Positions 19,217 through 28,207 of a stretch of DNA of 64,000 nucleotides are shown in pieces. This DNA is from Mycoavidus sp. B2-EB. GTDB taxonomy: Bacteria; Pseudomonadota; Gammaproteobacteria; Burkholderiales; Burkholderiaceae. The stretch is taken from positions 1,426,001 to 1,490,000 of the forward strand of contig NZ_AP021872.1 in NCBI RefSeq assembly GCF_014218255.1, written 5' to 3'. The translations under genes were made by a program, and so were the position numbers. A model generated the notes under the pieces. The model was not told where the DNA came from. It worked only from the letters and a program-made list of their open reading frames with translations, and made no database searches. How positions within the stretch are numbered: the stretch's first letter is position 1; every line of letters begins with the position of its first letter.

Positions 19217-20518
19217 CTACCGCTGCTCAATTGGTTTGGCTTCACGCGGTGTCCGCCCAACAAAAAGCTGACGTGGTCGGCCAATTTTTTGGTCCGGCTC
19301 AGAAATCATTTCATTCCATTGAGCAATCCAACCAATTGTGCGCGCCATAGCGAAAATGCAAGTGAACATCGAAGTTGGAATACCCAATGCACGTTGCACA
19401 ATGCCTGAATAGAAATCGACATTAGGGTAAAGTTTGCGGGAGACAAAATATTCGTCTTCGAGCGCAATTTTTTCTAGCTCCATCGCCAATTTGAAGAGCG
19501 GCTCGTCATGCAAGCCTAACTCTTCCAGCACATCGTGGCACGTCTCGCGCATGAGCTTAGCGCGTGGATCATAGTTCTTATAGACGCGATGGCCAAAGCC
19601 CATTAATTTTACGCTTGATTGCTTATCTTTAACCTGCCGAATAAACTCTGGAATCCGTTCTGGCGAGCCAATTTCTTCTAGCATATTCAGCGCGGCTTCA
19701 TTCGCCCCGCCATGCGCAGGCCCCCATAGACACGCAATACCTGCCGCCACGCAAGCGAATGGGTTAGCGCCGGACGACCCGGCCAGCCGTACCGTTGAGG
19801 TTGAAGCATTTTGCTCATGGTCGGCATGCAAAATCAAAATGCGGTCAAGAGCACGTACCAAGACATCGTTGATCTTATATTCTTCGCACGGATTGGCGAA
19901 CATCATGCGCATAAAATTAGCGCTATAAGACAGCTCATTGAGCGGGTATACGAACGGCATTCCAGTATTATATTTATAAGCCATCGCAACCAACGTTGGT
20001 AGTTTAGCGATGAGCCGGATGGCCGATACTTCGCGGTGGCGCGCATCATTAATATTTAATGAATCATGATAAAACGCAGATAGAGCGCCAACACAACCCG
20101 TTAGTACTGCCATGGGATGCGAATCGCGCCGAAAGCCCCGGAAAAAAAACTGCATCTGCTCATGCACCATCGTATGCTTAGTGACAAGCTCGCTAAATTC
20201 TCGCTTCTGCTCCAAATTGGGCAAATCGCCTTTTAATAGTAAATGGCAAACATCTAAGAAATCGCCATGCACCGCAAGCTGCTCAATCGGATAGCCGCGA
20301 TGCAGGAGTTCGCCTTTCTCGCCATCGATATAGGTAATGGCTGAATTACAGGCTGCCGTAGACATAAAACCAGGATCATATGTAAATTTTCCAGTCTGAC
20401 CATATAGTTTACGAATATCGATCGCATCAGGACCAAGTGTCCCCTGGTAAATTGGCAGCTCAACGCTGGGCGAGCCATCACTAAAAGAAAGCGTCGCTTT
20501 TACATCGGATGGAGTCAT
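19217..20518 (-). CDS. gltA: Citrate synthase (type II)
   Basis: 433 residues from the ATG at 20518, preceded by GAGGA; the frame is open to 20545 but [14 protein letters not shown] is the normal start in this family. The active-site segments are present: [29 protein letters not shown] and [14 protein letters not shown]. It condenses oxaloacetate and acetyl-CoA as entry to the TCA cycle. The order sdhCDAB-sdhE-gltA is the usual one in Burkholderiaceae. Confidence 0.97.
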   Translation of the reverse strand: MTPSDVKATLSFSDGSPSVELPIYQGTLGPDAIDIRKLYGQTGKFTYDPGFMSTAACNSAITYIDGEKGELLHRGYPIEQLAVHGDFLDVCHLLLKGDLPNLEQKREFSELVTKHTMVHEQMQFFFRGFRRDSHPMAVLTGCVGALSAFYHDSLNINDARHREVSAIRLIAKLPTLVAMAYKYNTGMPFVYPLNELSYSANFMRMMFANPCEEYKINDVLVRALDRILILHADHEQNASTSTVRLAGSSGANPFACVAAGIACLWGPAHGGANEAALNMLEEIGSPERIPEFIRQVKDKQSSVKLMGFGHRVYKNYDPRAKLMRETCHDVLEELGLHDEPLFKLAMELEKIALEDEYFVSRKLYPNVDFYSGIVQRALGIPTSMFTCIFAMARTIGWIAQWNEMISEPDQKIGRPRQLFVGRTPREAKPIEQR

Positions 20519-20616
20519 AAGCGTCCTCGAGTTAAAAAATGGCATAGCGGATGTTGCAACAAAGCAAACCGTGGGCTTGCCTAGGCTTTACAATGAAACT
20601 AGAGTATGTAGTTCAT

Positions 20617-20889
20617 TTAACTAGCGCGTAACAGCGCCAGCACACGTAATCCGTCTGAACTGGCGAACTCACCCTGTGGCTGCGTTCGAGCAAGGAGTAA
20701 ATCTAACAAATCGTTATCGCTGAGCTCCAATAGCCGAGTTAATGCCCCCACTTCGGCATTGCTTAGCTCATGCTCATGACGACTAAAGAAACGTTCAATG
20801 ATGAGATCGTTTTCAAGCAGCCCGCGCCGTGCCCGCCAACGCAAGCGGGCGCGTTGCAGTGGGTCTGCTTGATGGGAAGCGCTTTCCAT
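20617..20889 (-). CDS. sdhE: FAD assembly factor SdhE
   Basis: 90 residues. The family motif RGxxE is at residues 22-26 (RRGLLENDLIIERFF). SdhE promotes covalent flavinylation of SdhA. It lies 26 bp after sdhB and before gltA. Size and context both fit; the short annotation in other genomes is often 'succinate dehydrogenase assembly factor 2'. Confidence 0.92.
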   Translation of the reverse strand: MESASHQADPLQRARLRWRARRGLLENDLIIERFFSRHEHELSNAEVGALTRLLELSDNDLLDLLLARTQPQGEFASSDGLRVLALLRAS

Positions 20890-20915
20890 TTTAGCTAGCG
20901 GCTCGAAACGGATGC

Positions 20916-21620
20916 TTAGATTGCACGACGCACCATAAGTTCTTTGATTTTACCAATCGCCTTCGTCGGATTCAGCCCCTTCGGGCAAACGTCAACACAA
21001 TTCATAATGGTGTGGCAACGGAATAAGCGATAAGGATCCTCTAGATTATCTAAGCGCTCTCCGGTCGCTTGATCCCGGCTGTCCGCGATAAAACGATACG
21101 CTTGCAATAAACCAGCCGGCCCGACGAACTTGTCTGGATTCCACCAAAAGCTCGGGCAAGAGGTTGAGCAACTGGCACATAAAATACATTCATACAGCCC
21201 ATCCAGTTCATTACGCTCTTGTGGCGATTGTAAGCGCTCTTTCTCGGGCAAGGGCTCATCATTAATCAAATAAGGCTTAATTGAATGGTATTGATCAAAG
21301 AAATGCGTAAAATCACAAATCAAATCGCGCACGACAGGCAATCCCGGCAATGGTCTGAGCGTAATGCGTTGCGGCAGTTCATTCATATTAGTCAGGCAGG
21401 CCAGACCATTCTTGCCATTAATATTCATTGCATCCGAGCCACATACGCCTTCGCGGCATGAGCGACGAAACGCCAACGACTCGTCAATGGATTTCAGCTT
21501 GATCAACGCATCGAGCAGCATTTTGTCATGCGCGTCGAGTTCAAGTTCGTAAGTCTGCATACGCGGCGCGGCGTCTTGGTCTGGATCGTAGCGATAAATC
21601 TCAAAAATACGTTTTGTCAT
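20916..21620 (-). CDS. sdhB: Succinate dehydrogenase iron-sulfur subunit
   Basis: 234 residues. The [2Fe-2S] cysteines are in [21 protein letters not shown] in part, the [4Fe-4S] and [3Fe-4S] ligands in [12 protein letters not shown] and [17 protein letters not shown]. It passes electrons from the flavin in SdhA to the haem/quinone site in SdhCD. The gap of 103 bp to sdhA is longer than elsewhere in the operon, with no clear terminator. Confidence 0.97.
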   Translation of the reverse strand: MTKRIFEIYRYDPDQDAAPRMQTYELELDAHDKMLLDALIKLKSIDESLAFRRSCREGVCGSDAMNINGKNGLACLTNMNELPQRITLRPLPGLPVVRDLICDFTHFFDQYHSIKPYLINDEPLPEKERLQSPQERNELDGLYECILCASCSTSCPSFWWNPDKFVGPAGLLQAYRFIADSRDQATGERLDNLEDPYRLFRCHTIMNCVDVCPKGLNPTKAIGKIKELMVRRAI

Positions 21621-21723
21621 CTCGAATTTCCGTTAGCCTAACTTAAAGCACCCACACACTGTATGTACAAACTTGTTATGCTTGATGCTTAAGTCCGGCC
21701 TATCTAGCAAAAATAAGGCATAC

Positions 21724-23499
21724 TTAAAAGGTGCGCGCTTTGGGCGGTACAGTTTCAACTGTCAGCGGCTTCATTTGCACGGGTTTATAGTCCAAACGAT
21801 TATCTGCGCTATACCAAAGAGTATGGTGCATCCAATCTATGTCGTTGCGCTCTGGGTAATCGCGGTGCGCATGTGCGCCACGGCTTTCTTTACGCGCTTC
21901 GGCTGAAGTCGTCGTGGCCCGCGCTACTTCAATCAAATTAGCCAATTCTAGGGCTTCAACCCGTGCTGTATTAAATACTTTTGATTTATCTCGCAAATGG
22001 ACGTGCTGCACACGCTCAGCCAGCTCAGTCATCTTTACAACGCCCTCCGCCAATAGATCATTGGTTCGAAAAACACCCACATGGTCTTGCATGGTCTGAC
22101 GAATATCACCCGCAATATGCTGCGTATATTCGCCAGCCGTACTTGCCTCAAGCTTAGCTAAACGCGCTAGCGCGCGCTCAGCGGCATCCCCTGGCAATGG
22201 CCTATGTTCACGTTGGGCGCTCACTTGCTTAATAATATGGTTGCCCGCGGCCCGGCCAAACACCACTAAATCCAGCAATGAATTGGTGCCAAGACGATTC
22301 GCGCCATGCACGGATACGCACGAACATTCGCCAACCGCGTAAAAACCATTAATTGGGGCTTGGTTATTGCCATTCCCAGCGACGACTTGGCCGTTAATGT
22401 TAGTCGGAATACCCCCCATTTGATAATGAATCGTGGGCACAACTGGAATCGCCTCTAAAATACAATCCACATTAGCAAATTTCAGGGCGATTTCACGGAT
22501 TGATGGCAATCTTTTAACGATCGTCTCAGCCCCAATATGGGATAGATCCAATAGCACGTGGTCCCGCCGTGGGCCACACCCGCGACCTTCTTTAATTTCT
22601 TGATCCATGGCCCGCGAAACAAAATCGCGTGGCGCTAAATCTTTCAAGGTCGGAGCGTAACGTTCCATAAACCGTTCGCCATGGGCATTACGCAAAATTC
22701 CGCCCTCGCCACGCACCCCTTCAGTAATGAGCACACCAGCGCCCGCCACGCCAGTTGGGTGAAACTGCCAGAACTCCATATCCTGGAGCGGGACACCCGC
22801 CCGCGCCGCCATCCCAAGACCATCGCCGGTATTTATAAAGGCATTCGTTGAAGCCGCATAAATGCGGCCTGCGCCACCTGTTGCAAAAAGCGTGCATTTG
22901 GCTTCTAAAATGTAAACTTCGCCGGTTTCCATTTCCAGTGCCGTCACGCCAAGTACATTCCCTTCTTGATCGCGGATGAGGTCAAGCGCCATCCACTCAA
23001 CAAAAAACTGGGTTTTTGCTTTGACATTTTGTTGGTAAAGCGTATGAAGCAACGCGTGCCCCGTTCGATCCGCCGCAGCGCAAGCACGTTGCACAGGTTT
23101 CTCGCCATAATTTGCGGTATGCCCGCCAAACGGACGCTGATAGATCGTGCCATCCGGGTTACGATCAAACGGCATGCCAAAATGTTCAAGCTCATACACT
23201 GCGCGGGGCGCCTCGCGGCACATGAATTCAATCGCGTCTTGATCGCCTAGCCAATCCGAGCCTTTGATTGTGTCGTAAAAATGATAATGCCAATTGTCTT
23301 CACTCATATTGCCTAACGAGGCGCCAATTCCACCTTGAGCGGCAACCGTATGCGAACGAGTTGGAAATACCTTAGATAATACGGCAACCGACAAACCTGC
23401 CTGCGCCAATTGCAACGAGGCACGCATCCCCGAGCCTCCCGCACCGACAATCACTACATCAAAACGGCGGCGGGGCAACGTACTCTTAACAGCGACCAT
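21724..23499 (-). CDS. sdhA: Succinate dehydrogenase flavoprotein subunit
   Basis: 591 residues from the ATG at 23499 (MVAVKSTLPRRRFDVVIVG); the frame stays open to 23553 but overlaps sdhD. The FAD-binding GAGGSGMRASLQLA loop, the flavinylation region SHTVAAQGGIGASLGN and the substrate-site segment GEGGILRNAHGERFMERY are present. It oxidises succinate to fumarate at the inner membrane. It starts 2 bp after the sdhD stop. Confidence 0.97.
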   Translation of the reverse strand: MVAVKSTLPRRRFDVVIVGAGGSGMRASLQLAQAGLSVAVLSKVFPTRSHTVAAQGGIGASLGNMSEDNWHYHFYDTIKGSDWLGDQDAIEFMCREAPRAVYELEHFGMPFDRNPDGTIYQRPFGGHTANYGEKPVQRACAAADRTGHALLHTLYQQNVKAKTQFFVEWMALDLIRDQEGNVLGVTALEMETGEVYILEAKCTLFATGGAGRIYAASTNAFINTGDGLGMAARAGVPLQDMEFWQFHPTGVAGAGVLITEGVRGEGGILRNAHGERFMERYAPTLKDLAPRDFVSRAMDQEIKEGRGCGPRRDHVLLDLSHIGAETIVKRLPSIREIALKFANVDCILEAIPVVPTIHYQMGGIPTNINGQVVAGNGNNQAPINGFYAVGECSCVSVHGANRLGTNSLLDLVVFGRAAGNHIIKQVSAQREHRPLPGDAAERALARLAKLEASTAGEYTQHIAGDIRQTMQDHVGVFRTNDLLAEGVVKMTELAERVQHVHLRDKSKVFNTARVEALELANLIEVARATTTSAEARKESRGAHAHRDYPERNDIDWMHHTLWYSADNRLDYKPVQMKPLTVETVPPKARTF

Positions 23500-23501
23500 T
23501 C

Positions 23502-23870
23502 TTATACTCTCCACAGAATCTGCACGGCATAACCTGCACAGGTCAGTAGCCATACGATCGTCAATACTTGCAGCGTTAGCCGCACGCTAAGCGGTTTTAC
23601 ATAATCCATCCAAATATCACGCATGCCCACCCAAGCGTGATAGAAAAGCGCCAGCAGCGCAACCAAAGTGGCCGCTTTCATCCATGGCGCAGCAAAAATC
23701 GACGTCCAACCCTCATATGAAAAATTTTTTGCAGCAAAAAACCAAATGAGTAGAATCAGCGCATAGATAGCCATCACGGCCGCGCTCACCCGCTGCGCTA
23801 GCCAGTCACGTAAACCATAATGCGCGCCAACCACGAGTCGCTTAGGGCCAAAGTTATTGTGCGTTGCCAT
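23502..23870 (-). CDS. sdhD: Succinate dehydrogenase membrane anchor subunit
   Basis: 122 residues with three transmembrane helices. The segment LVALLALFYHAWVGMRDIWMDYV holds the haem/quinone-site residues His, Arg and Asp-Tyr typical of SdhD. The first residues NNFGPKRLVVGAHYGLRDWLAQRV match the betaproteobacterial family. It starts directly at the sdhC stop and is followed by sdhA. Confidence 0.95.
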   Translation of the reverse strand: MATHNNFGPKRLVVGAHYGLRDWLAQRVSAAVMAIYALILLIWFFAAKNFSYEGWTSIFAAPWMKAATLVALLALFYHAWVGMRDIWMDYVKPLSVRLTLQVLTIVWLLTCAGYAVQILWRV

Positions 23871-24281
23871 TTAATAAATTCCGAATAGTTTGAGCGCAAT
23901 AGCAAGAGTGACTATTGACGAGAGGGCAAATACGACCGCCGCCGTTCTTTTACTAGAGGTTTTAGCCACCCCGCAATGCAGATCCATCAGCAAATGACGA
24001 AGACCAGCAAAGCAATGGAATATAAAAGCCCAAATGATCAATAAAAGGCTTAACTTAACCAATGCACCACTCGCAAAACCCTTTAATACTTCAAAGCTCT
24101 GCGCTGAAGCTAGGCTTTGCTCAAACAAATACAGAGAAAACGGCAAAGAAAGAAAAAGCAGTGCGCCACTAATACGGTGCAAAATTGACACGATCCCTGG
24201 CAACGGAAGCCGGTAACTGAGAATCTGTCCGATCCCAATATTACGAAATTCCGGCCTTGATTTTTTTCTAGTTTCAGCCAT
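23871..24281 (-). CDS. sdhC: Succinate dehydrogenase cytochrome b556 subunit
   Basis: 136 residues from the ATG at 24281 (MAETRKKSRPEFRNIGI), preceded by GAGG; the frame is open to 24305. The conserved LPGIVSILHRISGALLF holds quinone-site Ser and Arg; the haem-ligand region is HCFAGLRHLLMDLHCG. Three transmembrane helices. First gene of sdhCDAB-sdhE. The operator for the GntR regulator is not visible here, so control of sdh itself is unclear. Confidence 0.95.
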   Translation of the reverse strand: MAETRKKSRPEFRNIGIGQILSYRLPLPGIVSILHRISGALLFLSLPFSLYLFEQSLASAQSFEVLKGFASGALVKLSLLLIIWAFIFHCFAGLRHLLMDLHCGVAKTSSKRTAAVVFALSSIVTLAIALKLFGIY

Positions 24282-24475
24282 ACGGTTAAACCTCATTGAA
24301 TCCACAACCTGAGATTTTAACGCGTTTTTCGTTCATCTGACACTGGGGAGGCTTCGCATAGCTAAAGCTGGCACACAAAACGCCTGTAAATAGGGGGCCA
24401 AACAGGCGATAAAGCTTGATATGAACAAGCCGTCTAAAGATTAAAATCTCTAGGACGGCCCAAAGTTGAAAGAAT

Positions 24476-25393
24476 TTATGTCAGCGCTTTCAGGTCAGAA
24501 AGACCCGTGACTTTTTTAATTGTATCTAACCCTAATCCTATATTTTGGAGATTTTGAGCAATGGCAAGCGCTTTCAGTTGCTCACCTTCGCGCTGGCCCT
24601 CTCGCCAACCTTCTCTCCACCCTGTTTCACGCCCTTCTTCTCGCAAAAGTTGCCCTAATGTTTTCATCTCTCCATCCTCTCGACATTGTCTTACGTTTTC
24701 CATCAAGTACTGTAAAAATTGCCCATCATCGTCACGCCCTTCTTCAACTAAATAGTAGATTAATTGTCTAAGTTTTTCAACTGGTAAGGGATAGCATTGC
24801 AGCAGTTCGGCTAACTGTGGCGCAAACTGCATTAAACTCTGCGTGCCGATGTATTTTTGCGCAAGCGCTAGCGCCGCCATACGTTTAAAGCGCTTTATTT
24901 CTGCGTCTAGAAGGGTGGATAGATCTAGAATTTGGACCGACGCCGGCAGCCCCAAGCGTTTTTGCGCTAACCACTTGCGCTTAAAACAATTCAAATAATT
25001 CGTAGGTCCAGGATAAGGCCGTTCGCCCCGGTAGAAAATCATCTCAAATACAGCAGGGAGTTGTTTATGGCCTTGTTCAAGATGTTGCTGCATAATGCCG
25101 TTTAGGTAACTTGAAAGCTTAAACGGCGGCAGAGCACTGGCGGTACTCTCGTGTTCCATTAAGATATACAGTTTGTCTTGCCCGTCCGGGCTACTGACTG
25201 AATACACGATATCGGCAAAGCGCTGGCTGAGATTACTTTGCACAAAAGCACCTGAAACCAGTTGCAGCGTATTGAAATCACATTCTTTTTGCAGATACAG
25301 CGGCAAATGAAGCTGCAAAAACTCTTGCGCTATATCAATATCTTTTAAAAAAGACTTAAACAGCGCGTCATGCGGCATAGATAGCTTTTTCAT
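24476..25393 (-). CDS. Rpn family recombination-promoting nuclease / putative transposase
   Basis: 305 residues of the PD-(D/E)xK Rpn/YhgA family. The core reads RFADIVYSV (Asp61) and YILMEHES (Glu80, Glu82). The family start PHDALFKSFL and a C-terminal charged tail of GWREGWREGQREGE repeats are typical. E. coli Rpn proteins are DNA endonucleases that raise RecA-independent recombination; the family is abundant in endosymbionts and may be selfish. It is inserted between the GntR regulator and sdhC, which are adjacent in Burkholderia as I recall. A 12-bp inverted repeat lies just upstream of its start. Confidence 0.88.
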   Translation of the reverse strand: MKKLSMPHDALFKSFLKDIDIAQEFLQLHLPLYLQKECDFNTLQLVSGAFVQSNLSQRFADIVYSVSSPDGQDKLYILMEHESTASALPPFKLSSYLNGIMQQHLEQGHKQLPAVFEMIFYRGERPYPGPTNYLNCFKRKWLAQKRLGLPASVQILDLSTLLDAEIKRFKRMAALALAQKYIGTQSLMQFAPQLAELLQCYPLPVEKLRQLIYYLVEEGRDDDGQFLQYLMENVRQCREDGEMKTLGQLLREEGRETGWREGWREGQREGEQLKALAIAQNLQNIGLGLDTIKKVTGLSDLKALT

Positions 25394-25397
25394 CTTT

Positions 25398-25458
25398 ATT
25401 TGGTGCGCAACAATAAATACGATTACGGATAACCGCTATTATCTTGTGCGCACCAAAT
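25398..25458. repeat. 12-bp perfect inverted repeat upstream of the Rpn gene
   Basis: ATTTGGTGCGCA at 25398-25409 and its exact complement at 25447-25458, separated by 37 bp. It begins 5 bp before the ATG of the Rpn-type gene. It could be an operator, a hairpin or the remains of a mobile-element end. Confidence 0.6.
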
Positions 25459-25583
25459 GATTTACAGCTAGCCGAATGGCTATATTGATCTAAAACTCTT
25501 GTTGTATTTTTTAGTTGATTGCCTCACCCGCTCGATCAACATAGCACCGCCTTTAATTTTCAAGCTCAATAGAATCACTCAAA

Positions 25584-26375
25584 TTAACTTAAGTCATTCT
25601 GATAATAAAACGTATCCGTCACATACCAACCACGCCGCACTTCAACTGGCCGGTCACCATAGGTATAAGACACCCGCTCCACACTTAATAGTGGGTGACC
25701 AGGCGCCACTCCAAGCGCTGCTGCAACCGCCGCATCCGCTGCTAATGCACGAATTTTCTCTGAAGCGCGAATCATACGCGTGCCAAATTCTGTCTCGAAG
25801 AGGCCATAAAGCGGCCCATGATACGCGGCCAATCGCTCTGGCGTTAGCCCTCGAAATAGACTGCCTGGCAACCAAATTTCATCGAATACGGCAATCAACT
25901 CACCAAACTGTAAAGTACGTTTGATTAATATCACGGGTTCATTGGGCTTAAGTTCAAGCGGCTGCGCAATCTCGGCCGGCGCACGCAAGCGCCGGCACTC
26001 AAGCAAATGACTTGTGTACCCGGCCGGTGCCCCTTCTTCTGAGAGTAAGCGCAAAAAACGAAACTGCGCGCGCGCTTCGCTATGGGTTGCCACAAAAGTA
26101 CCTTTGCCTTGTCGACGGACCAGCAAATTTTCAGCTGCCAGAACACTGATTGCCTTACGTACAGTGCCTTGACTGACCTGATAGCGCGCGGCGAGCTCAA
26201 CCTCGCTTGGAATGGGTGCGCCTGGCTTCCACTCGCCTGCTTCTAGACTCTGCGTAATAAGTGCTTTAATTTGTTGATAAAGAGGGCTAAAAGTAGGCGC
26301 ATGCGACAACCCTATCTGCTCGCTGTTCGCAATTTCAGTAGGGATTCTGGATAAAGTGGGTGGGCTACGATTCAT
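25584..26375 (-). CDS. GntR family transcriptional regulator (HutC type, UTRA domain)
   Basis: 263 residues from the ATG at 26375; the frame is open to an ATG at 26402. An N-terminal winged helix-turn-helix of GntR type (PLYQQIKALITQSL, IPSEVELAARYQVSQGTVRKAI, LLVRRQGKGTFVATH) is followed by a UTRA ligand-binding domain. The gene is divergent from mdh and near sdh, so a role as regulator of TCA-cycle genes responding to an organic acid is likely. A perfect palindrome between gntR and mdh is the probable operator. Confidence 0.92.
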   Translation of the reverse strand: MNRSPPTLSRIPTEIANSEQIGLSHAPTFSPLYQQIKALITQSLEAGEWKPGAPIPSEVELAARYQVSQGTVRKAISVLAAENLLVRRQGKGTFVATHSEARAQFRFLRLLSEEGAPAGYTSHLLECRRLRAPAEIAQPLELKPNEPVILIKRTLQFGELIAVFDEIWLPGSLFRGLTPERLAAYHGPLYGLFETEFGTRMIRASEKIRALAADAAVAAALGVAPGHPLLSVERVSYTYGDRPVEVRRGWYVTDTFYYQNDLS

Positions 26376-26428
26376 TCTAGTATTGGAGCACAGCCCACTC
26401 ATACCGTCTACTCTTGTTTTAATTAATA

Positions 26429-26444
26429 TGTCTTATATAAGACA
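26429..26444. promoter_or_regulatory. Probable GntR operator (16-bp perfect palindrome)
   Basis: TGTCTTATATAAGACA, a perfect 16-bp palindrome in the gntR-mdh divergent intergenic region, 11 bp upstream of a -35 box for mdh. Inverted repeats of this length and A+T-rich centre suit a dimeric GntR protein. I did not find a second copy in the window. Confidence 0.7.
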
Positions 26445-26454
26445 CATGATAATA

Positions 26455-26483
26455 TTGACTTTCAAAACAGCGGCTTTTAGACT
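26455..26483 (+). promoter_or_regulatory. Promoter of mdh
   Basis: -35 TTGACT (26455-26460), 17-bp spacer, -10 TAGACT (26478-26483), about 70 bp before the mdh ATG. The palindromic operator lies directly upstream, so a bound regulator could repress or activate it. Confidence 0.55.
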
Positions 26484-26552
26484 TGGGACCGATATCAAGC
26501 GCCGCGCCGGTTTTACACGCGGATTGTTTAATGACTCTATCAGGAAATAACT

Positions 26553-27536
26553 ATGCCTAAACCTGCAAAGCGTATCGCCATTTCCGGCGCTGCCGGACAA
26601 ATTGCTTACTCACTGCTCTTTCGTATCGCCAATGGCGATTTACTAGGGAAAGATCAGCCAGTCATTTTGCAGCTATTAGATTTGCCGCAGGCGCAAGCTG
26701 CTGTGAAGGGGGTCGTCATGGAGCTTGAAGATTGCGCCTTTGGACTGTTGCAAGACATTATTATTACAGATGATCCTAAAATTGCTTTTAAAGATATTGA
26801 TTTCGCATTGTTAGTTGGAGCGCGCCCCCGCTCCAAAGGAATGGAGCGTAAAGAACTCCTAAGCGCAAATGCCGAAATCTTTACGGTACAGGGCCGTGCT
26901 CTAAACGAAGTAGCCAGCCGCAATGTAAAAATATTGGTCGTCGGCAACCCGGCTAATACCAATGCATATATCGCCATGAAATCTGCACCCGACTTACCGC
27001 AGAAAAACTTCACTTCAATGATGCGCCTTGACCATAATCGCGCTTTATCGCAACTTGCTGCTCAATCAAAACAGCCCATCACGGAAATCGAGAAAGTGAT
27101 TGTCTGGGGCAATCATTCGCCTACAATGTATCCAGATTTTCGTTTCGCTACGGTAAAAGGCGTAAATTTGCAGCAAATGCTCAATGATGAAAACTGGAAT
27201 CGCAAGGTTTTTATTCCCACTGTAGCGCAACGCGGAACCGCCGTGATCGAAGCGCGTGGCTTGTCGTCGGCCGCTTCTGCAGCAAATGCCGCGCTTGATC
27301 ATATGCGCGACTGGGTATTAGGCAGCAATGGGCGTTGGGTCACAATGGGCATTCCTTCCAATGGAGCTTATGGCATTCCTAAAGATCTGCTCTACGGTTT
27401 TCCAGTGACTACCGCAAATGGAGAATACACTTTAGTATCAGACCTTGAGATCGATGCGTTTTCGCGCGAGCGAATGGATCTTGCATTGCAAGAACTGCTC
27501 GAAGAACAAAATGGCGTAAAACATTTGCTTGGGTAG
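26553..27536 (+). CDS. mdh: Malate dehydrogenase (NAD)
   Basis: 327 residues. The dinucleotide-binding loop is [15 protein letters not shown]; substrate arginines lie in [11 protein letters not shown]; the catalytic His188 is in [11 protein letters not shown] with Asp160 in MMRLDHNR. This is the cytosolic-type, LDH-like malate dehydrogenase found in betaproteobacteria. It oxidises malate to oxaloacetate. It starts divergently from gntR and is followed by a small secreted protein and acnA. Confidence 0.97.
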   Translation: MPKPAKRIAISGAAGQIAYSLLFRIANGDLLGKDQPVILQLLDLPQAQAAVKGVVMELEDCAFGLLQDIIITDDPKIAFKDIDFALLVGARPRSKGMERKELLSANAEIFTVQGRALNEVASRNVKILVVGNPANTNAYIAMKSAPDLPQKNFTSMMRLDHNRALSQLAAQSKQPITEIEKVIVWGNHSPTMYPDFRFATVKGVNLQQMLNDENWNRKVFIPTVAQRGTAVIEARGLSSAASAANAALDHMRDWVLGSNGRWVTMGIPSNGAYGIPKDLLYGFPVTTANGEYTLVSDLEIDAFSRERMDLALQELLEEQNGVKHLLG

Positions 27537-27576
27537 TCAATATTGTTGAAATAAACGGTATAAAAAGGAGACCTAT

Positions 27577-28080
27577 ATGAGAAACCTAGTTATCGCCACC
27601 TTCATCTATCTCTTCACTAGCGTCCCCGGGGCGCTAGCAAGCGATGCGGTTACACGAGCCACTCCGGCCACAACCTCTTCAAACGCATCCGCAACAGCCG
27701 AACGCTTGCGCAAGCATGCAGCGCGCAAAAAAAATGGGGCGGCTAAAGCAAACGCCACGACTGCTCAGCCAGTGAAATGGCTATGCAAAGGCAACCAACC
27801 TCTCTGGATCACCGGTGATATGCAGCGCGATCAAATCCTTACCATGCGCTGGAATCGTAAGAACTACCGACTGCCGCGCGTCCAGACCAGTACCGGCGCT
27901 GATCGCTTTTATGATCCAGCCAGTGGGATGAGTTGGGTTGTAATTCCATCTAAAGCCATGCTTTTCAATGACAAAGGTCAATATAAACAACGCCTTGCCG
28001 ATGAATGCAGATCACACGCAATGATTGCGCAGGACATTCCCGCGCCAACCCAGGCGGAGGCAATTCGCAAAACTCGTTAA
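27577..28080 (+). CDS. Secreted MliC-like protein
   Basis: 167 residues with a signal peptide (MRNLVIATFIYLFTSVPGALA). A basic Ala/Lys-rich linker leads to a domain from about residue 66 with two cysteines (Cys70 in VKWLCKGNQP and Cys144 in ADECRS) and the motif LTMRWNRKNYRLPRVQTSTGA. Its pattern resembles membrane-bound lysozyme inhibitors of c-type lysozyme (MliC). A GGAGA site precedes the ATG. It may shield peptidoglycan from host lysozyme, but the match is by eye and no lipobox is present. It lies between mdh and acnA. Confidence 0.7.
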   Translation: MRNLVIATFIYLFTSVPGALASDAVTRATPATTSSNASATAERLRKHAARKKNGAAKANATTAQPVKWLCKGNQPLWITGDMQRDQILTMRWNRKNYRLPRVQTSTGADRFYDPASGMSWVVIPSKAMLFNDKGQYKQRLADECRSHAMIAQDIPAPTQAEAIRKTR

Positions 28081-28207
28081 ACAGGCTTTTCGCAAATCAG
28101 AGGGCTAGCATTTTCTCAGGCTGCTGCACCCTGCTATAAAACATCGTGCATCAGCATTTGAGGAAAAGCAGCGCAGAAGATTAGCGATTTCCGCGGATAA
28201 GGACAAA

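Noticed and set aside
24381-24408. Hairpin CGCCTGT/ACAGGCG after the Rpn gene as a terminator
   Set aside because: The stem is only 7 bp and no T-run follows in either direction, so it is not listed as a terminator.
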